Shown one piece after another: positions 1-8,313 of a stretch of DNA of 64,000 nt (positions are counted from its first letter, which is position 1; every line of letters starts with the position of its first letter). Made by a program: the position numbers and the translations under genes. Where the stretch lies: assembly GCF_004297265.1 (NCBI RefSeq), contig NZ_SCUT01000018.1, forward strand, positions 54,292 through 118,291. Direction: 5' to 3'. The notes beneath the pieces are model-generated. The model was not told the origin of the DNA and did not search any database. It was given only the letters and a program-made list of their open reading frames with translations. The DNA is from Reyranella sp. GTDB lineage: Bacteria > Pseudomonadota > Alphaproteobacteria > Reyranellales > Reyranellaceae.

Positions 1-197
1 CGGTACACAAGGGCGCAAGGGTCGTGCTCGTCGACGATCTGCTGGCCACCGGCGGGACCATGGGCGCCGCCGTCCATCTTCTGGAATCCGTCGGCGCCGT
101 GGTGCCCGCAACCGCGGTCATCATCGAACTCACCTTCCTCGAAGGCCGCAAGAAGCTCACGCCGCGGGTCGAAACGCTACTGCAGTACGACAGTTAG
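1..197 (+). CDS. apt: Adenine phosphoribosyltransferase, C-terminal part (partial)
   Basis: This is the last 64 codons of a gene cut by the window edge; the reading frame begins at base 3 and stops with TAG at 195-197. It contains the PRPP-binding loop of type I phosphoribosyltransferases ([13 protein letters not shown]), followed by the APT-like C-terminal motif [13 protein letters not shown]. The family converts adenine and PRPP to AMP in purine salvage in the cytoplasm. The N-terminal part and the promoter are outside the window. Other type I phosphoribosyltransferases share the PRPP loop, but the ELxFLxGRxKL ending favours APT. Confidence 0.85.
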   Translation, partial: VHKGARVVLVDDLLATGGTMGAAVHLLESVGAVVPATAVIIELTFLEGRKKLTPRVETLLQYDS

Positions 198-209
198 AGT
201 TTCGAACTC

Positions 210-315
210 TTCCCCTTTGCGGATTCCGCAAAGGGGAAGTGCCCTCGTCTTACGAGGGCGATGGGGTCATGCCCCCTCCGCCCCTCCGGGGCACCTCCCC
301 CTTTGAATTGGGAGG
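210..315. repeat. REP-pair (BIME-like) intergenic element, copy 1
   Basis: Two inverted units, each with two stems, fill the gap between apt and the next gene. The left unit has the stem CCCCTTTGCGGA/TCCGCAAAGGGG, then GCCCTCG/CGAGGGC, then GGGGTCAT. The right unit is the same architecture in reverse, with CCCCTCCGCCCC and a CTCCCCC...GGGAGG stem. The backbone matches the element at 27215-27340, so this is a dispersed repeat family. It may also act as a terminator for apt. The stretch contains no convincing gene. Confidence 0.8.
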
Positions 316-373
316 AAGGCCACGCTTTCCGCCTCGTCGCCAAACCGGCTACGATGCCCGCCGGAGGAAATGC

Positions 374-1465
374 ATGTTCTCAGTGTCCGGGTGCTTCTCT
401 GAAACCTATGCCGAGGCGCGCGCGAAGTTCTGCGGCGCCGCGGCCGATGCCGGCGGCGCGCTGCGATCCTGGCTCAATCCGAAGGCGCGGGGCCCCAACG
501 GCGAGAGGCTGTTCCTAGACACGGCGCGCTTCGGGGCGACCGATGCCGAGAACATGCTGGTGCTGATCGCCGGCACGCACGGCGTCGAGGGGCATTGCGG
601 ATCGGGTGCCGAAATCGCGTGGATGCGCTCGGGCGGGCCGGCGAAGCTGCCGCCAAATACCGGCGCGCTGCTGATCCATGCGCTCAACCCCTATGGCTTC
701 GCGTGGACGCGCCGCGTCACCGAGGACAATGTCGATCTCAACCGCAACTTCGTCGATCACGACAAGGGCTATCCGAGGAACGACGGCTATCTCGAGATCG
801 CCGACGCTGTGCTGCCGGTTGCGTGGAACGAGGCGAGCGCCGCCGAGACCGAACGCACGTTTGGAGCCTTTGCGCAGAAGCACGGCGCCTTCGGCCTGCA
901 GAGCGCGATCAGCGGCGGCCAGTACACGCACCCCGACGGGATCTTCTTCGGCGGCACCACACCCACCTGGAGCAACCGGACGATCCGCGCCATCGCCCGC
1001 GAGGAGCTGTCGCAGGCGAAGCGCGTCGGCATCATCGATTTCCATACCGGCCTCGGCCCGTTCGGCCATGGCGAGCTGATCTGCGCGGTGTCGCCTGCGG
1101 CCAAGTCGTTCGCCCGCGCCAAGGCCTGGTATGGCGACGAGATGACCTCGCCGGAAGGCGGCACCTCGACCTCGGCAGTGGTTGTGGGCGTCATGACCGA
1201 TGCCTTCCCGCAGGAGCTGCCCGATGCCGAGGTGACGCCGGTGGCGCTGGAATACGGCACCTACACGGTGCCGGAAGTGCTGAACGCGGTGCGCGCCGAC
1301 AACTGGCTGCATCATCGCGGCGACCCCGGCTCGCCGCAGGGTCGCACGCTGAAGGCCGACATGAAGGAGCGCTTCTTCCCGGCCGGCGACAAATGGCGCG
1401 AGATGGTCTGGACGCGCGCCGACCAGACCATCGGCTGGGCGCTGAAGGGCATGACCGGGGGATGA
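374..1465 (+). CDS. DUF2817 family zinc peptidase (M14-like)
   Basis: The 363-residue protein resembles the DUF2817 branch of the M14 carboxypeptidase fold. Zinc ligands are probably H69 and E72 in the motif GTHGVEG and H224 in DFHTGLG; VALEYGTY near the C-terminus would supply the catalytic Glu region. The ATG at 374 is chosen because GGAGGA lies about 6 bases upstream and because the frame upstream of it runs through the REP element. No signal peptide is obvious, so it is probably cytoplasmic. The stop overlaps the start of the patatin gene (ATGA), suggesting translational coupling. The substrate is unknown; peptides or peptide-like amides are plausible from the family. Confidence 0.8.
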   Translation: MFSVSGCFSETYAEARAKFCGAAADAGGALRSWLNPKARGPNGERLFLDTARFGATDAENMLVLIAGTHGVEGHCGSGAEIAWMRSGGPAKLPPNTGALLIHALNPYGFAWTRRVTEDNVDLNRNFVDHDKGYPRNDGYLEIADAVLPVAWNEASAAETERTFGAFAQKHGAFGLQSAISGGQYTHPDGIFFGGTTPTWSNRTIRAIAREELSQAKRVGIIDFHTGLGPFGHGELICAVSPAAKSFARAKAWYGDEMTSPEGGTSTSAVVVGVMTDAFPQELPDAEVTPVALEYGTYTVPEVLNAVRADNWLHHRGDPGSPQGRTLKADMKERFFPAGDKWREMVWTRADQTIGWALKGMTGG

Positions 1466-3276
1466 GTCTGACCGTGCCGAGCGAGGACACCGCCCGGCTG
1501 CGTCTGCAGAAGGTGTTGCAGCAGACTCCGCTGTTCGCCGACCTCGACCCCGAAGCCCTGGCGGCGGTCGAACACCAGTTGACGTTGCTGGTCCTGCCGG
1601 GCGGCGCGGCGCTGTTCCGCCAGGGCGAACCGGCCGACGCCGTCTATGTCGTGACGAGCGGCTCCCTCGGCGTCTTTCGCCATCACGAAGCGGGCGACGC
1701 CCGCGAGCCCGTGCTGATCGCCGAGATCCCGCCGGGCAATCTCGTCGGCGAGATGTCGCTCCTGTCGCAGGGCAAGCGCACGCGCAGCGTCGCAGCGCTG
1801 CGCGACAGCGAAGTCTGGCGGCTGCCCCAGACCAGCTTCCACGCCCTCACCTCGCATCATCCCGAGGTCCTGCCGGCGCTGATGCGCAGCGTCGTGGCGC
1901 GCAATGCGCAGGATGTCGGGAACCGGCGCCGCCAGCCGCGCACCTTCGCCCTCCTGCCGAGCGGGCCCGACGTCCCGTCGGCGCGATTCGCGGTGATGCT
2001 GGCCAACGCGCTCGGCCGCATCGGCACCCAGGTGCAGATGCTGGGATCGGAATCGCTCGAGCAGGAACCCGAATGGTTCACGCGCTGCGAGATGGAATCG
2101 TCGTTCGTGCTCTACCGCGCCGATCCGACCCTGACACCGTGGACCGAGCTCTGCCTGCGCCAGGCCGATTGCCTGGTGGTGATGCGCAACGCCGACAACG
2201 ACGCGCCGACCAGGGTGCCGTTCGAGATCGAGACGGCGCAGAGCGGCGCGGTGTTCCACCGGCGCCGCGAGCTGGTGCTGCTGCACGAAGGTCACGATCC
2301 GAAGCCCGGCTCGACGGCCCCGCTGCTGGCGGGCGGCCTCTACGGCAACCACCATCACGTGCGGCTCGACATCACGGCCGACATCGACCGGCTGGCCCGC
2401 ATCCTCACGGGTCATGCCGTGGGCATCGTCATGGCCGGTGGCGGCGCGCGCGCCTTCACGCATATCGGCGTGGTCAAGGCGCTGCGCCAGAGCGGCGTGC
2501 CGATCGACCTGGTGGGCGGCACCAGCATGGGCGCCATCGTCGCGGCCGGCGTCGCCTCGCGCTGGAACGACGAGGAGCTCGACTCGCGCTTCCGCCGAGC
2601 CTTCGTCGACAACAATCCGCTCAGCGACTACACGGTGCCGCTGATCTCGCTCTTTGCCGGCCGCCGCGTCACGCGCCTGCTGCGCATGGCCTTCGGCGAA
2701 AAGGACATCGAGGACCTGGTCCTGCCCTATTACTGCATGACCGCGAACCTCACGACGTCCAAGGCCGATATCCATACGGTCGGGCGGCTTTGGCGGTGGC
2801 TGCGCGCGTCGGTGTCGATCCCCGGCGTGATGCCGCCCTTCAACGAAGCGGGCGAGGTCCACGTCGATGGCGGCGTCATCGACAATTTCCCTGTCCGCGC
2901 GATGCAGCGGCTGGGCCGCGGCGTGACCATCGGCGTCGACATCGACACCGGCGGCGCGCTCTCCGCTGGCGAGGGCGTCATGGAACCCTGGTCGGCCTGG
3001 CAGTTCTTCCGGCGCCTCGTCTGGAAGCGCAACGAGACACTGCCGATCCCCTCGATCGTGCGCATCCTGCTGCGCTCGGCGCTGGTCGCCAGCACCTCGC
3101 GCGCGGCCGAGGATCGCGCCGCCGCGGAGCTGCTGATCGTGCCTCCGATGACCCATATCGACCTGCTCGACTGGACGAGCTTCGACGCGGCCATCGAACT
3201 CGGCTACCGCACGACCCTCGAGGGGCTGGAGAAGGCCCGAACACTGCCGATCGGGGCGCGTCTCTTCCTGTCTTGA
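1462..3276 (+). CDS. cNMP-binding patatin-like phospholipase (NTE/RssA type)
   Basis: This 604-residue protein has two recognisable parts. Residues about 20-140 form a cyclic-nucleotide-binding domain, seen in the FRQGEPADAVYVV and IPPGNLVGEMSLL stretches. Residues about 315-490 form a patatin domain, with the glycine-rich oxyanion loop MAGGGARAF, nucleophile Ser355 in GTSMG and the catalytic-dyad Asp469 in VDGGVIDNFP. The family hydrolyses lysophospholipids or related lipids. The layout matches bacterial relatives of neuropathy target esterase. The region between the domains (about 150-310) is not recognised. Translation is probably coupled to the upstream peptidase through the 4-bp overlap. 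No membrane segment is evident. Confidence 0.88.
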   Translation: MSLTVPSEDTARLRLQKVLQQTPLFADLDPEALAAVEHQLTLLVLPGGAALFRQGEPADAVYVVTSGSLGVFRHHEAGDAREPVLIAEIPPGNLVGEMSLLSQGKRTRSVAALRDSEVWRLPQTSFHALTSHHPEVLPALMRSVVARNAQDVGNRRRQPRTFALLPSGPDVPSARFAVMLANALGRIGTQVQMLGSESLEQEPEWFTRCEMESSFVLYRADPTLTPWTELCLRQADCLVVMRNADNDAPTRVPFEIETAQSGAVFHRRRELVLLHEGHDPKPGSTAPLLAGGLYGNHHHVRLDITADIDRLARILTGHAVGIVMAGGGARAFTHIGVVKALRQSGVPIDLVGGTSMGAIVAAGVASRWNDEELDSRFRRAFVDNNPLSDYTVPLISLFAGRRVTRLLRMAFGEKDIEDLVLPYYCMTANLTTSKADIHTVGRLWRWLRASVSIPGVMPPFNEAGEVHVDGGVIDNFPVRAMQRLGRGVTIGVDIDTGGALSAGEGVMEPWSAWQFFRRLVWKRNETLPIPSIVRILLRSALVASTSRAAEDRAAAELLIVPPMTHIDLLDWTSFDAAIELGYRTTLEGLEKARTLPIGARLFLS

Positions 3277-3326
3277 CAGCGAGCAGGCCCACCGCTTCTA
3301 TTTTACCTGACGGTTAATAATGAAGA

Positions 3327-3713
3327 ATGGCCATGACTCCTGCCAGCGATCGCCTCACCGCCACTTTCTCCGCCCTCGCCGATCCGACGCGACGGGCCAT
3401 CCTGGCGCGTCTGACCCTGGGTGAGACCTCGGTCGGCGAACTGGCCGAGCCCTTCGACATGTCGCTGCCGGCGATCTCCAAGCATCTCAAGGTGCTGGAG
3501 CGCGCCGGACTCATCGCGCGGGGGCGTGACGCCCAGCGCCGCCCCTGCCGCCTCGCCGCCGCACCGCTGCACGAGGTCTCCGACTGGGTGGCCACCTATC
3601 GCCGCTTCTGGGAGCAGCGTCTCGACCGGCTGGAAGCCTACCTGCACGAAGCCCAGGCGTCTTCGCCCGCGCCCAGGAAGAGGAAACCGACCCATGCCCG
3701 CAAGAGCAAGTGA
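3327..3713 (+). CDS. ArsR-family winged-helix transcriptional regulator
   Basis: The 128-residue protein is a small ArsR/SmtB-type winged helix. It begins with the classic FSALADPTRRAILARL helix and has a recognition helix around MSLPAISKHLKVLERAGLI. No CxC-type metal site is visible, which suits the metal-independent ArsR group usually paired with an SRPBCC gene. Its 3' end overlaps that SRPBCC gene by 20 bp, so the two are probably co-translated. The short AT-rich stretch upstream (3277-3326) is the likely promoter and autoregulatory site. A second ATG two codons downstream is possible. Confidence 0.88.
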   Translation: MAMTPASDRLTATFSALADPTRRAILARLTLGETSVGELAEPFDMSLPAISKHLKVLERAGLIARGRDAQRRPCRLAAAPLHEVSDWVATYRRFWEQRLDRLEAYLHEAQASSPAPRKRKPTHARKSK

Positions 3714-4167
3714 ACCGAGCTTTCCGGCGCGTCGCGAATTCACGCTGAACCGGGTGGTGGAAGCGCCGCGCGCGCTCGTCTTCCGCGCCTTCATCGAACC
3801 CGAGCGCATGAAGCAATGGTGGGCGCCGCGCGGCTTCCACATCCTGTCCTGCGCCCTCGACCTGCGCGAGGGAGGCGCCTGGCGCATGCGGATCCGGTCG
3901 GACGAGACCGGCGCCATCCAGACCGAAGTCGGCACCTATCGGGAGATCTCCGAACCCGAGCGCCTCGTCTTCACCCATGCCTGGGTCCGACGCGACGGGT
4001 CGCTGACGCCGACGACCCTCGTCACCGTGACCTTCGCGGACCTTGATGAAGGCACGGAGGTCCGCTTCACCCAATCCGACTTCCATTCGCCCGAATTCTG
4101 CCAGAGCCACGAGGAAGGCTGGAGCTCGTCGCTGGAGCAGCTCACCAAATACGCGCCTCGCCTGTGA
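3694..4167 (+). CDS. SRPBCC (AHSA1/START-like) domain protein
   Basis: The 157-residue protein is an activator-of-Hsp90-homologue-1 type START-like domain. The N-terminal FTLNRVVEAPRALVFRAFIEPE and the following MKQWWAPRGF are the usual opening, and the C-terminal LEQLTKYA is the usual ending. Such proteins form a helix-grip fold with a hydrophobic cavity; many are encoded directly behind an ArsR regulator, exactly as here. The start inside the regulator gene is preferred because it yields the conserved N-terminus. The ligand is unknown. Together with the next two genes it forms a compact plus-strand unit. Confidence 0.85.
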   Translation: MPARASEPSFPARREFTLNRVVEAPRALVFRAFIEPERMKQWWAPRGFHILSCALDLREGGAWRMRIRSDETGAIQTEVGTYREISEPERLVFTHAWVRRDGSLTPTTLVTVTFADLDEGTEVRFTQSDFHSPEFCQSHEEGWSSSLEQLTKYAPRL

Positions 4168-4195
4168 ACGCGGCCGGCAAGACGGAGGAAGCATC

Positions 4196-4564
4196 GTGAC
4201 GGACGACAAGGCGCGGCATCTGGCGACCCTGCGGGAGCTCAACCACCACTACGTGCGCTCGGTCGCCGAAGCCGACGTCGAGTGGTTCGACCGGCACCTG
4301 TCGGACGATTTCCACAATACCAATCCCGACGGCTCCGTGATCGAGCGCGCCGCCTTCCTGGCGCAGATCGGCCGCGGTTCGGCGGTGAAGGATCTGCGCG
4401 AGCACGACGTGAAGATCCGCCTGCTGGGCGGCTTCGCCATCATCCATGCCCGAACGAGCTACACGAAGCCCGACGGCAGCCCGGGCGCCGGCTGGTACAC
4501 CGACGACTGGCAGCTCCGGCCGGAGGGCTGGCGCTGCGTTTCGGCCCACGTCAGCCGTTCCTGA
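4196..4564 (+). CDS. SnoaL/NTF2-like (DUF4440-type) small protein
   Basis: The 122-residue product resembles the NTF2-like alpha+beta barrel family. Supporting stretches are the N-terminal helix with HHYVRSVAEADVEWFDRHL, the middle AFLAQIGRG, and the C-terminal YTDDWQLRPEGWRCVSAHVS. The start is GTG at 4196, with GGAGGA about seven bases upstream; no ATG in the region fits the conserved N-terminus. Relatives are ketosteroid-isomerase-like or of unknown role. It lies 28 bp behind the SRPBCC gene and 13 bp before the MFS gene, so it probably belongs to the same transcript. Confidence 0.8.
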   Translation: MTDDKARHLATLRELNHHYVRSVAEADVEWFDRHLSDDFHNTNPDGSVIERAAFLAQIGRGSAVKDLREHDVKIRLLGGFAIIHARTSYTKPDGSPGAGWYTDDWQLRPEGWRCVSAHVSRS

Positions 4565-4577
4565 GCGCGCCGTCGCC

Positions 4578-5783
4578 ATGTCGCTGACTCCGGCCACCGA
4601 CACGTCGCCGGCGGCGTGGCGCGTCGTCTTCGCCTGTTTCGTGACGGCAGTGTTCGCCTGGGGTTTCGGCTTCTACGCGCACGGCATCTATCTCGTCGAA
4701 CTGCAACGGGCCCGCGGCTGGTCGACGGGCTTCATCTCGTCCGTCGTCACCGCGCATTACCTGCTCGGCGCCCTGCTGCTGCCACGCATCGCCGAAGCGA
4801 TCGCCCGCTTCGGCCCGCGCACCGTGTTCCTGGCGGGCCTGGCGACCAGCGCCGCGGCCCTGATGCTGCTGCCGTCGGTCACCGAGCCGTGGCAGCTGGT
4901 CGTGCTCTACATCGCCATGGCGCCGGGCTGGAACGCCACCAGCGTGGCGCCGATCGCCGCCACGGTCGGCCAGTGGTTCGACCGCAAGCGTGGCCTCGCC
5001 CTGAACCTCGCGCTGAGTGGTGCCACCGTGGCCGGCCTCGCCGTCACGCCGGTGCTGCTCGCTTCCATCCCGGCGCTGGGCTTCGCCATGGCCGAGCGGC
5101 TGCTGGTTGCGATCGGTATCGTGCTGGCGGCCGGCACCGTCGTGTTGTTCGTTCGTCGCGGGCCGCTGTCGCCCAAGTTGACGGCGGCGCGGCCGGACCG
5201 GCTGGCGCCACTGCGGCAGTGGCATTTCTGGAGCATCGCCGCGCCCTTCGCCATCGTGCTGACCTCTCAGGTCGGTTTCCTCACCCATCTCGTGCCGCTG
5301 GTGACTTCCCGCGCGGCCGCCAGCGGGCTGGCGATCGACCCCGCCCTTGCCGTCGGCATCAACGCCGTGACGGCGCTGGCCGGCCGCGTGGTGCTGGGAC
5401 TGGTCATCGACCGGTTCGAGCCCCGCCGCGCCTCGGCGGTCTGCTTCCTGGTGCAGGCCGGCGCCATCGCTGTCCTGCAATTCGTCGAGACACCGCTCGC
5501 CGTCTACGGCGCCTGTGCCGCCTATGGCCTCGCCGTCGGCAACATCATCACCCTGTCGCCGATGATCGTGCAGCGCGAATTCACGCCCGATCGTTTCCCC
5601 GCCATCGTCGCCCTCTCCACGGCGATCATGCAGACCCTCTACGCCTTCGGGCCAGGCCTGCTGGGCGTGCTGCGCGATGCGTCGGGCGGCTACGGCGTGC
5701 CGCTGGCCGTCTGCATGGGCCTCAATCTTACGGCATCGGCATTGATCCTGATGCGCCCTAGGACAGGAACTTCAGCCCGTTGA
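4578..5783 (+). CDS. MFS transporter
   Basis: The 401-residue protein has about 12 hydrophobic segments in the 6+6 arrangement of the major facilitator superfamily. The MFS-like A-loop region is degenerate (LLPRIAEAIARFGPRTVF), and a WNATSVAPIAATVGQWFDRKRGLALN stretch after the third or fourth helix is typical of monocarboxylate-like members. The substrate cannot be inferred from sequence. It is the last gene of the ArsR-SRPBCC-SnoaL unit. The 3' end overlaps the convergent DUF2000 gene by 26 bp. Confidence 0.85.
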   Translation: MSLTPATDTSPAAWRVVFACFVTAVFAWGFGFYAHGIYLVELQRARGWSTGFISSVVTAHYLLGALLLPRIAEAIARFGPRTVFLAGLATSAAALMLLPSVTEPWQLVVLYIAMAPGWNATSVAPIAATVGQWFDRKRGLALNLALSGATVAGLAVTPVLLASIPALGFAMAERLLVAIGIVLAAGTVVLFVRRGPLSPKLTAARPDRLAPLRQWHFWSIAAPFAIVLTSQVGFLTHLVPLVTSRAAASGLAIDPALAVGINAVTALAGRVVLGLVIDRFEPRRASAVCFLVQAGAIAVLQFVETPLAVYGACAAYGLAVGNIITLSPMIVQREFTPDRFPAIVALSTAIMQTLYAFGPGLLGVLRDASGGYGVPLAVCMGLNLTASALILMRPRTGTSAR

Positions 5784-6186
5784 CCACCTTGTCGACGGCC
5801 TTGCGCGGCCCATGCACGCCGATGCCGACGAAGTCCAGCGCATCGACGGGCGCCGCGGCCACGGCGGCGCGATTGTCGGCATCGTTGGTCGTGGTGAACA
5901 TCGGCTCGATGTAGATCGCCGGCACCAGCTCGCGCGACAGCGCCCGCTGATGCGTCCGCCGAAGCTCCTCCAGCGTCGCGCCGTAGACGAACACCGGCTC
6001 ACGGATCAGCGCGGTGTAGGCGCGACCGCCGCCGTCGCGATAGGGCTCGCCCATCATATGGGCATGCGTGCCGGCGAGGCCGCCCGCCAGGAAGGCCGCC
6101 ACGTTGGCCACCTGCCAGGCGGCCAGCTCCCTTCGCAGCACAAGGGCTGTCTTGGTTTCGTAGATCATGCTGCCGATATGGGGCAT
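5758..6186 (-). CDS. DUF2000 family protein
   Basis: The 142-residue protein fits the DUF2000 family. Features are an N-terminal KTALVLRRELAAWQVANVAAFLAGGLAG, a central loop YTALIREPVFVYGA and the C-terminal GIGVHGPRKAVDKVVNGLKFL. The biochemical role of the family is not established. It is divergent from the adjacent AraC regulator, with 29 bp between start codons, a pairing that suggests the regulator controls it. The start at 6186 has GGGAA upstream; an internal ATG six codons later (6168) is an alternative. Its 3' end overlaps the MFS gene by 26 bp. Confidence 0.8.
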   Translation of the reverse strand: MPHIGSMIYETKTALVLRRELAAWQVANVAAFLAGGLAGTHAHMMGEPYRDGGGRAYTALIREPVFVYGATLEELRRTHQRALSRELVPAIYIEPMFTTTNDADNRAAVAAAPVDALDFVGIGVHGPRKAVDKVVNGLKFLS

Positions 6187-6215
6187 GCTGTTCCCACCGT
6201 CTTGAACGTTCGTGC

Positions 6216-7019
6216 ATGATCCTCGACCAGATCCGCCTCGACCGGCCCACGTCCGGCCTGCAGCGCCTCGAAGGGCGCTTCGGCGGCCATGCCTACGACC
6301 TGCACCGGCATGAGACCTACGGTATCGGCCTCACTCTCTACGGCGTGCAGCAGTTCCACTATCGCGGCAGCCTGCGGGCGAGCCGGGCGCGACAGGTGCT
6401 GGTGCTGCATCCCGACGAGGCGCATGACGGCCATGCTGGCGAGGGCCGGGCCTTCGCCTATCGCATGCTCTATCTCGATCCCGCGTCGGTCTCCCGGGCC
6501 CTCGATGGCGCGAGCCCGCCCCATGTCGCGGAGGCCGTTGCGCACGATGCGGCGATGGCCCGCGTCATCGAGGAAGCCTTCGTCGACTTCCCGCAGCCGC
6601 TCGAGCCGCTGGCCATCGACGCTGCGATCGGCCGCCTCGCCGACCTGCTGGCACGGCGCGGCGACTGCGGGCCCCATCGGAAACGCGGCAGTGTCGCGCT
6701 CCGCGCGGTGCGGCTGGCCCGCGAGTTCCTGGTGGCCGAGTCGCACCGTATCGTCGGCTCCGACGAGCTGGAGAGGGTGAGCGGGCTCGACCGTTTCACC
6801 CTCGCCCGTCACTTCCGATTGGCCTTCGGCACCTCGCCGCATCGTTTCCAGGTCGGCCAGCGCCTGATGCGCGCGCAGGCCCTGATCGTCGAGGGCATCG
6901 CCCTGTCGGAAGCCGCGGCCGCCACAGGCTTCGCCGACCAGAGCCATCTCACGCGGCATTTCTCCGCCCGCTTCGGCGTCACGCCGGGCCGCTGGGCCGC
7001 CCTGTCGCGGCCAAGCTAG
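6216..7019 (+). CDS. AraC-family transcriptional regulator
   Basis: The 267-residue protein has an N-terminal cupin-like AraC ligand-binding half, including the DLHRHETYGIGLTLYGVQQF stretch. Its C-terminal double helix-turn-helix spans about residues 165-262. The second HTH has the usual signature around IALSEAAAATGFADQSHLTRHF followed by FGVTPGRW. It is divergent from the DUF2000 gene, with GAACGTTC, a small palindrome, in the 29-bp gap. The gene overlaps the convergent monooxygenase gene by 4 bp. The effector is unknown. Confidence 0.9.
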   Translation: MILDQIRLDRPTSGLQRLEGRFGGHAYDLHRHETYGIGLTLYGVQQFHYRGSLRASRARQVLVLHPDEAHDGHAGEGRAFAYRMLYLDPASVSRALDGASPPHVAEAVAHDAAMARVIEEAFVDFPQPLEPLAIDAAIGRLADLLARRGDCGPHRKRGSVALRAVRLAREFLVAESHRIVGSDELERVSGLDRFTLARHFRLAFGTSPHRFQVGQRLMRAQALIVEGIALSEAAAATGFADQSHLTRHFSARFGVTPGRWAALSRPS

Positions 7020-8230
7020 AGCGGATACTGGCCGTCGGTGTCGAGCGATTCGGCCGACAGCCAGCCCCGACGCAGGCCGGCCAACACGCCCGTCAACATC
7101 GGCCGTACGATCGGCGTCTGGCAGGCCTGGCGAAGCAGGAGGTCGCGCAGGATGGCGAGAGGCACGCTGTCCGACTGGAAGAACGGCGTCAGCAGATGAC
7201 TGGCGGATCGGTAGAAGCGGTTCGACGCCCCCCGCCGGCGCGAAAAGAGTTCCATCGCCTGGGCGAGATCGCCCGCCTCGGCGAGGCTGCGGGCCAGGGC
7301 ATGGGCATCGAGCAGCCCGAGATTGGCCCCCTGCCCGAGTTGCGGGCTGGTGCCGTGCGCGGCATCGCCCACGAACACGACCGGTCCCTCGCTCGAGCGG
7401 GGCAAGGCCACGTGCCGGTAGGTCGCGCGCGAGAATTCGCCCCCGCTGACCGCGCGTTCGATGGTCGACGCTGCTTCCGGCCACAGTGCCAGCGCCTCCT
7501 GCCGGACGGCTTCCAGATCAAGCGGCCGCTCGGGTCCAAGATCCCGCGTCCGCAGACTCCAGAACATCGTGACCGCGTCGGGCGCCACCGGAAGAATACC
7601 CATCATCGTCGTCGTGTCGGCGAAGCGCTGGCGAAGCAGCCTGACAGCGCCGGACGCCAGGGGGTCGGGGACGGTCGCACAGATACAGCCCCACGGATAA
7701 AGCGGCGCCCGGGCCCTCGGAAACACGCGCTGCCTCAGCGCCGAATGTGTCCCATCCGCGACGACCAGCAAATCGAACGGGCCGTGCCGGCCGGCCTTCC
7801 GGTCGAGCGCGACGGCGCGGGCACCCTCGCGCTCCACGTCGACGATCTCCACGCCGGGAACCAGGCGGGCGCCCGCCGCGAGAAGGCGGCGACGCAGCAG
7901 ATCGAACAGGTCCGAACGGCGGATGCCGAGGCCGAAGGCAGCTGGATGCAGGTCGCAATAGGCCAGATCGATGACCCGGATTCCCCACTGGTTTTCGCCG
8001 AGCAGCCCGTCGATCCGGGCGCCTGCCGACAGGGCGTCCCGCTCCAGGCCAAGCGCCCGCAGGACCGCCAGTCCAGTGGGCTGCAGCAGAAGGCCGGCGC
8101 CCACGGGATGCGGCTGCTCGAATCGTTCCAGCACGGTAACACGATGTCCGGCATCGGCGAGGAAACTCGCGGCGGCCTGACCGGCAACGCCGCACCCCAC
8201 GATTCCGATCTCAAAAGGCACCAACGCCAT
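7016..8230 (-). CDS. FAD-dependent monooxygenase (UbiH/PHBH-type)
   Basis: The 404-residue flavoprotein has the dinucleotide-binding motif GIVGCGVAGQAAASFLADAG at residues about 7-26. A second FAD-contact motif, VVFVGDAAHGTSPQLGQG, sits near residue 290 and is diagnostic of group A aromatic hydroxylases. Between them, LLVVADGTHSALR is the DG-type NAD(P)H/FAD motif. The ATG at 8230 puts the Rossmann motif close to the N-terminus, as is usual; longer frames upstream run into a terminator. The substrate is unknown. It is monocistronic between the convergent AraC gene and the terminator of the neighbouring operon. Confidence 0.88.
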   Translation of the reverse strand: MALVPFEIGIVGCGVAGQAAASFLADAGHRVTVLERFEQPHPVGAGLLLQPTGLAVLRALGLERDALSAGARIDGLLGENQWGIRVIDLAYCDLHPAAFGLGIRRSDLFDLLRRRLLAAGARLVPGVEIVDVEREGARAVALDRKAGRHGPFDLLVVADGTHSALRQRVFPRARAPLYPWGCICATVPDPLASGAVRLLRQRFADTTTMMGILPVAPDAVTMFWSLRTRDLGPERPLDLEAVRQEALALWPEAASTIERAVSGGEFSRATYRHVALPRSSEGPVVFVGDAAHGTSPQLGQGANLGLLDAHALARSLAEAGDLAQAMELFSRRRGASNRFYRSASHLLTPFFQSDSVPLAILRDLLLRQACQTPIVRPMLTGVLAGLRRGWLSAESLDTDGQYPL

Positions 8231-8259
8231 CCACCATTCTGCCCTTGGAAGCGTATACA

Positions 8260-8295
8260 ACGAAAAAGGGTGGCCAACAGGCCACCCTTTTAGCC
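8260..8295 (-). terminator. Rho-independent terminator of the thiolase/hydratase/SDR operon
   Basis: A perfect 12-bp stem AAAAGGGTGGCC/GGCCACCCTTTT (8264-8275 with 8280-8291) has a 4-base loop and is followed on the minus strand by a T-run. It lies 18 bp after the SDR stop codon and upstream of the monooxygenase start. Confidence 0.9.
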
Positions 8296-8313
8296 GTTTT
8301 TGCCGGTTGGATG

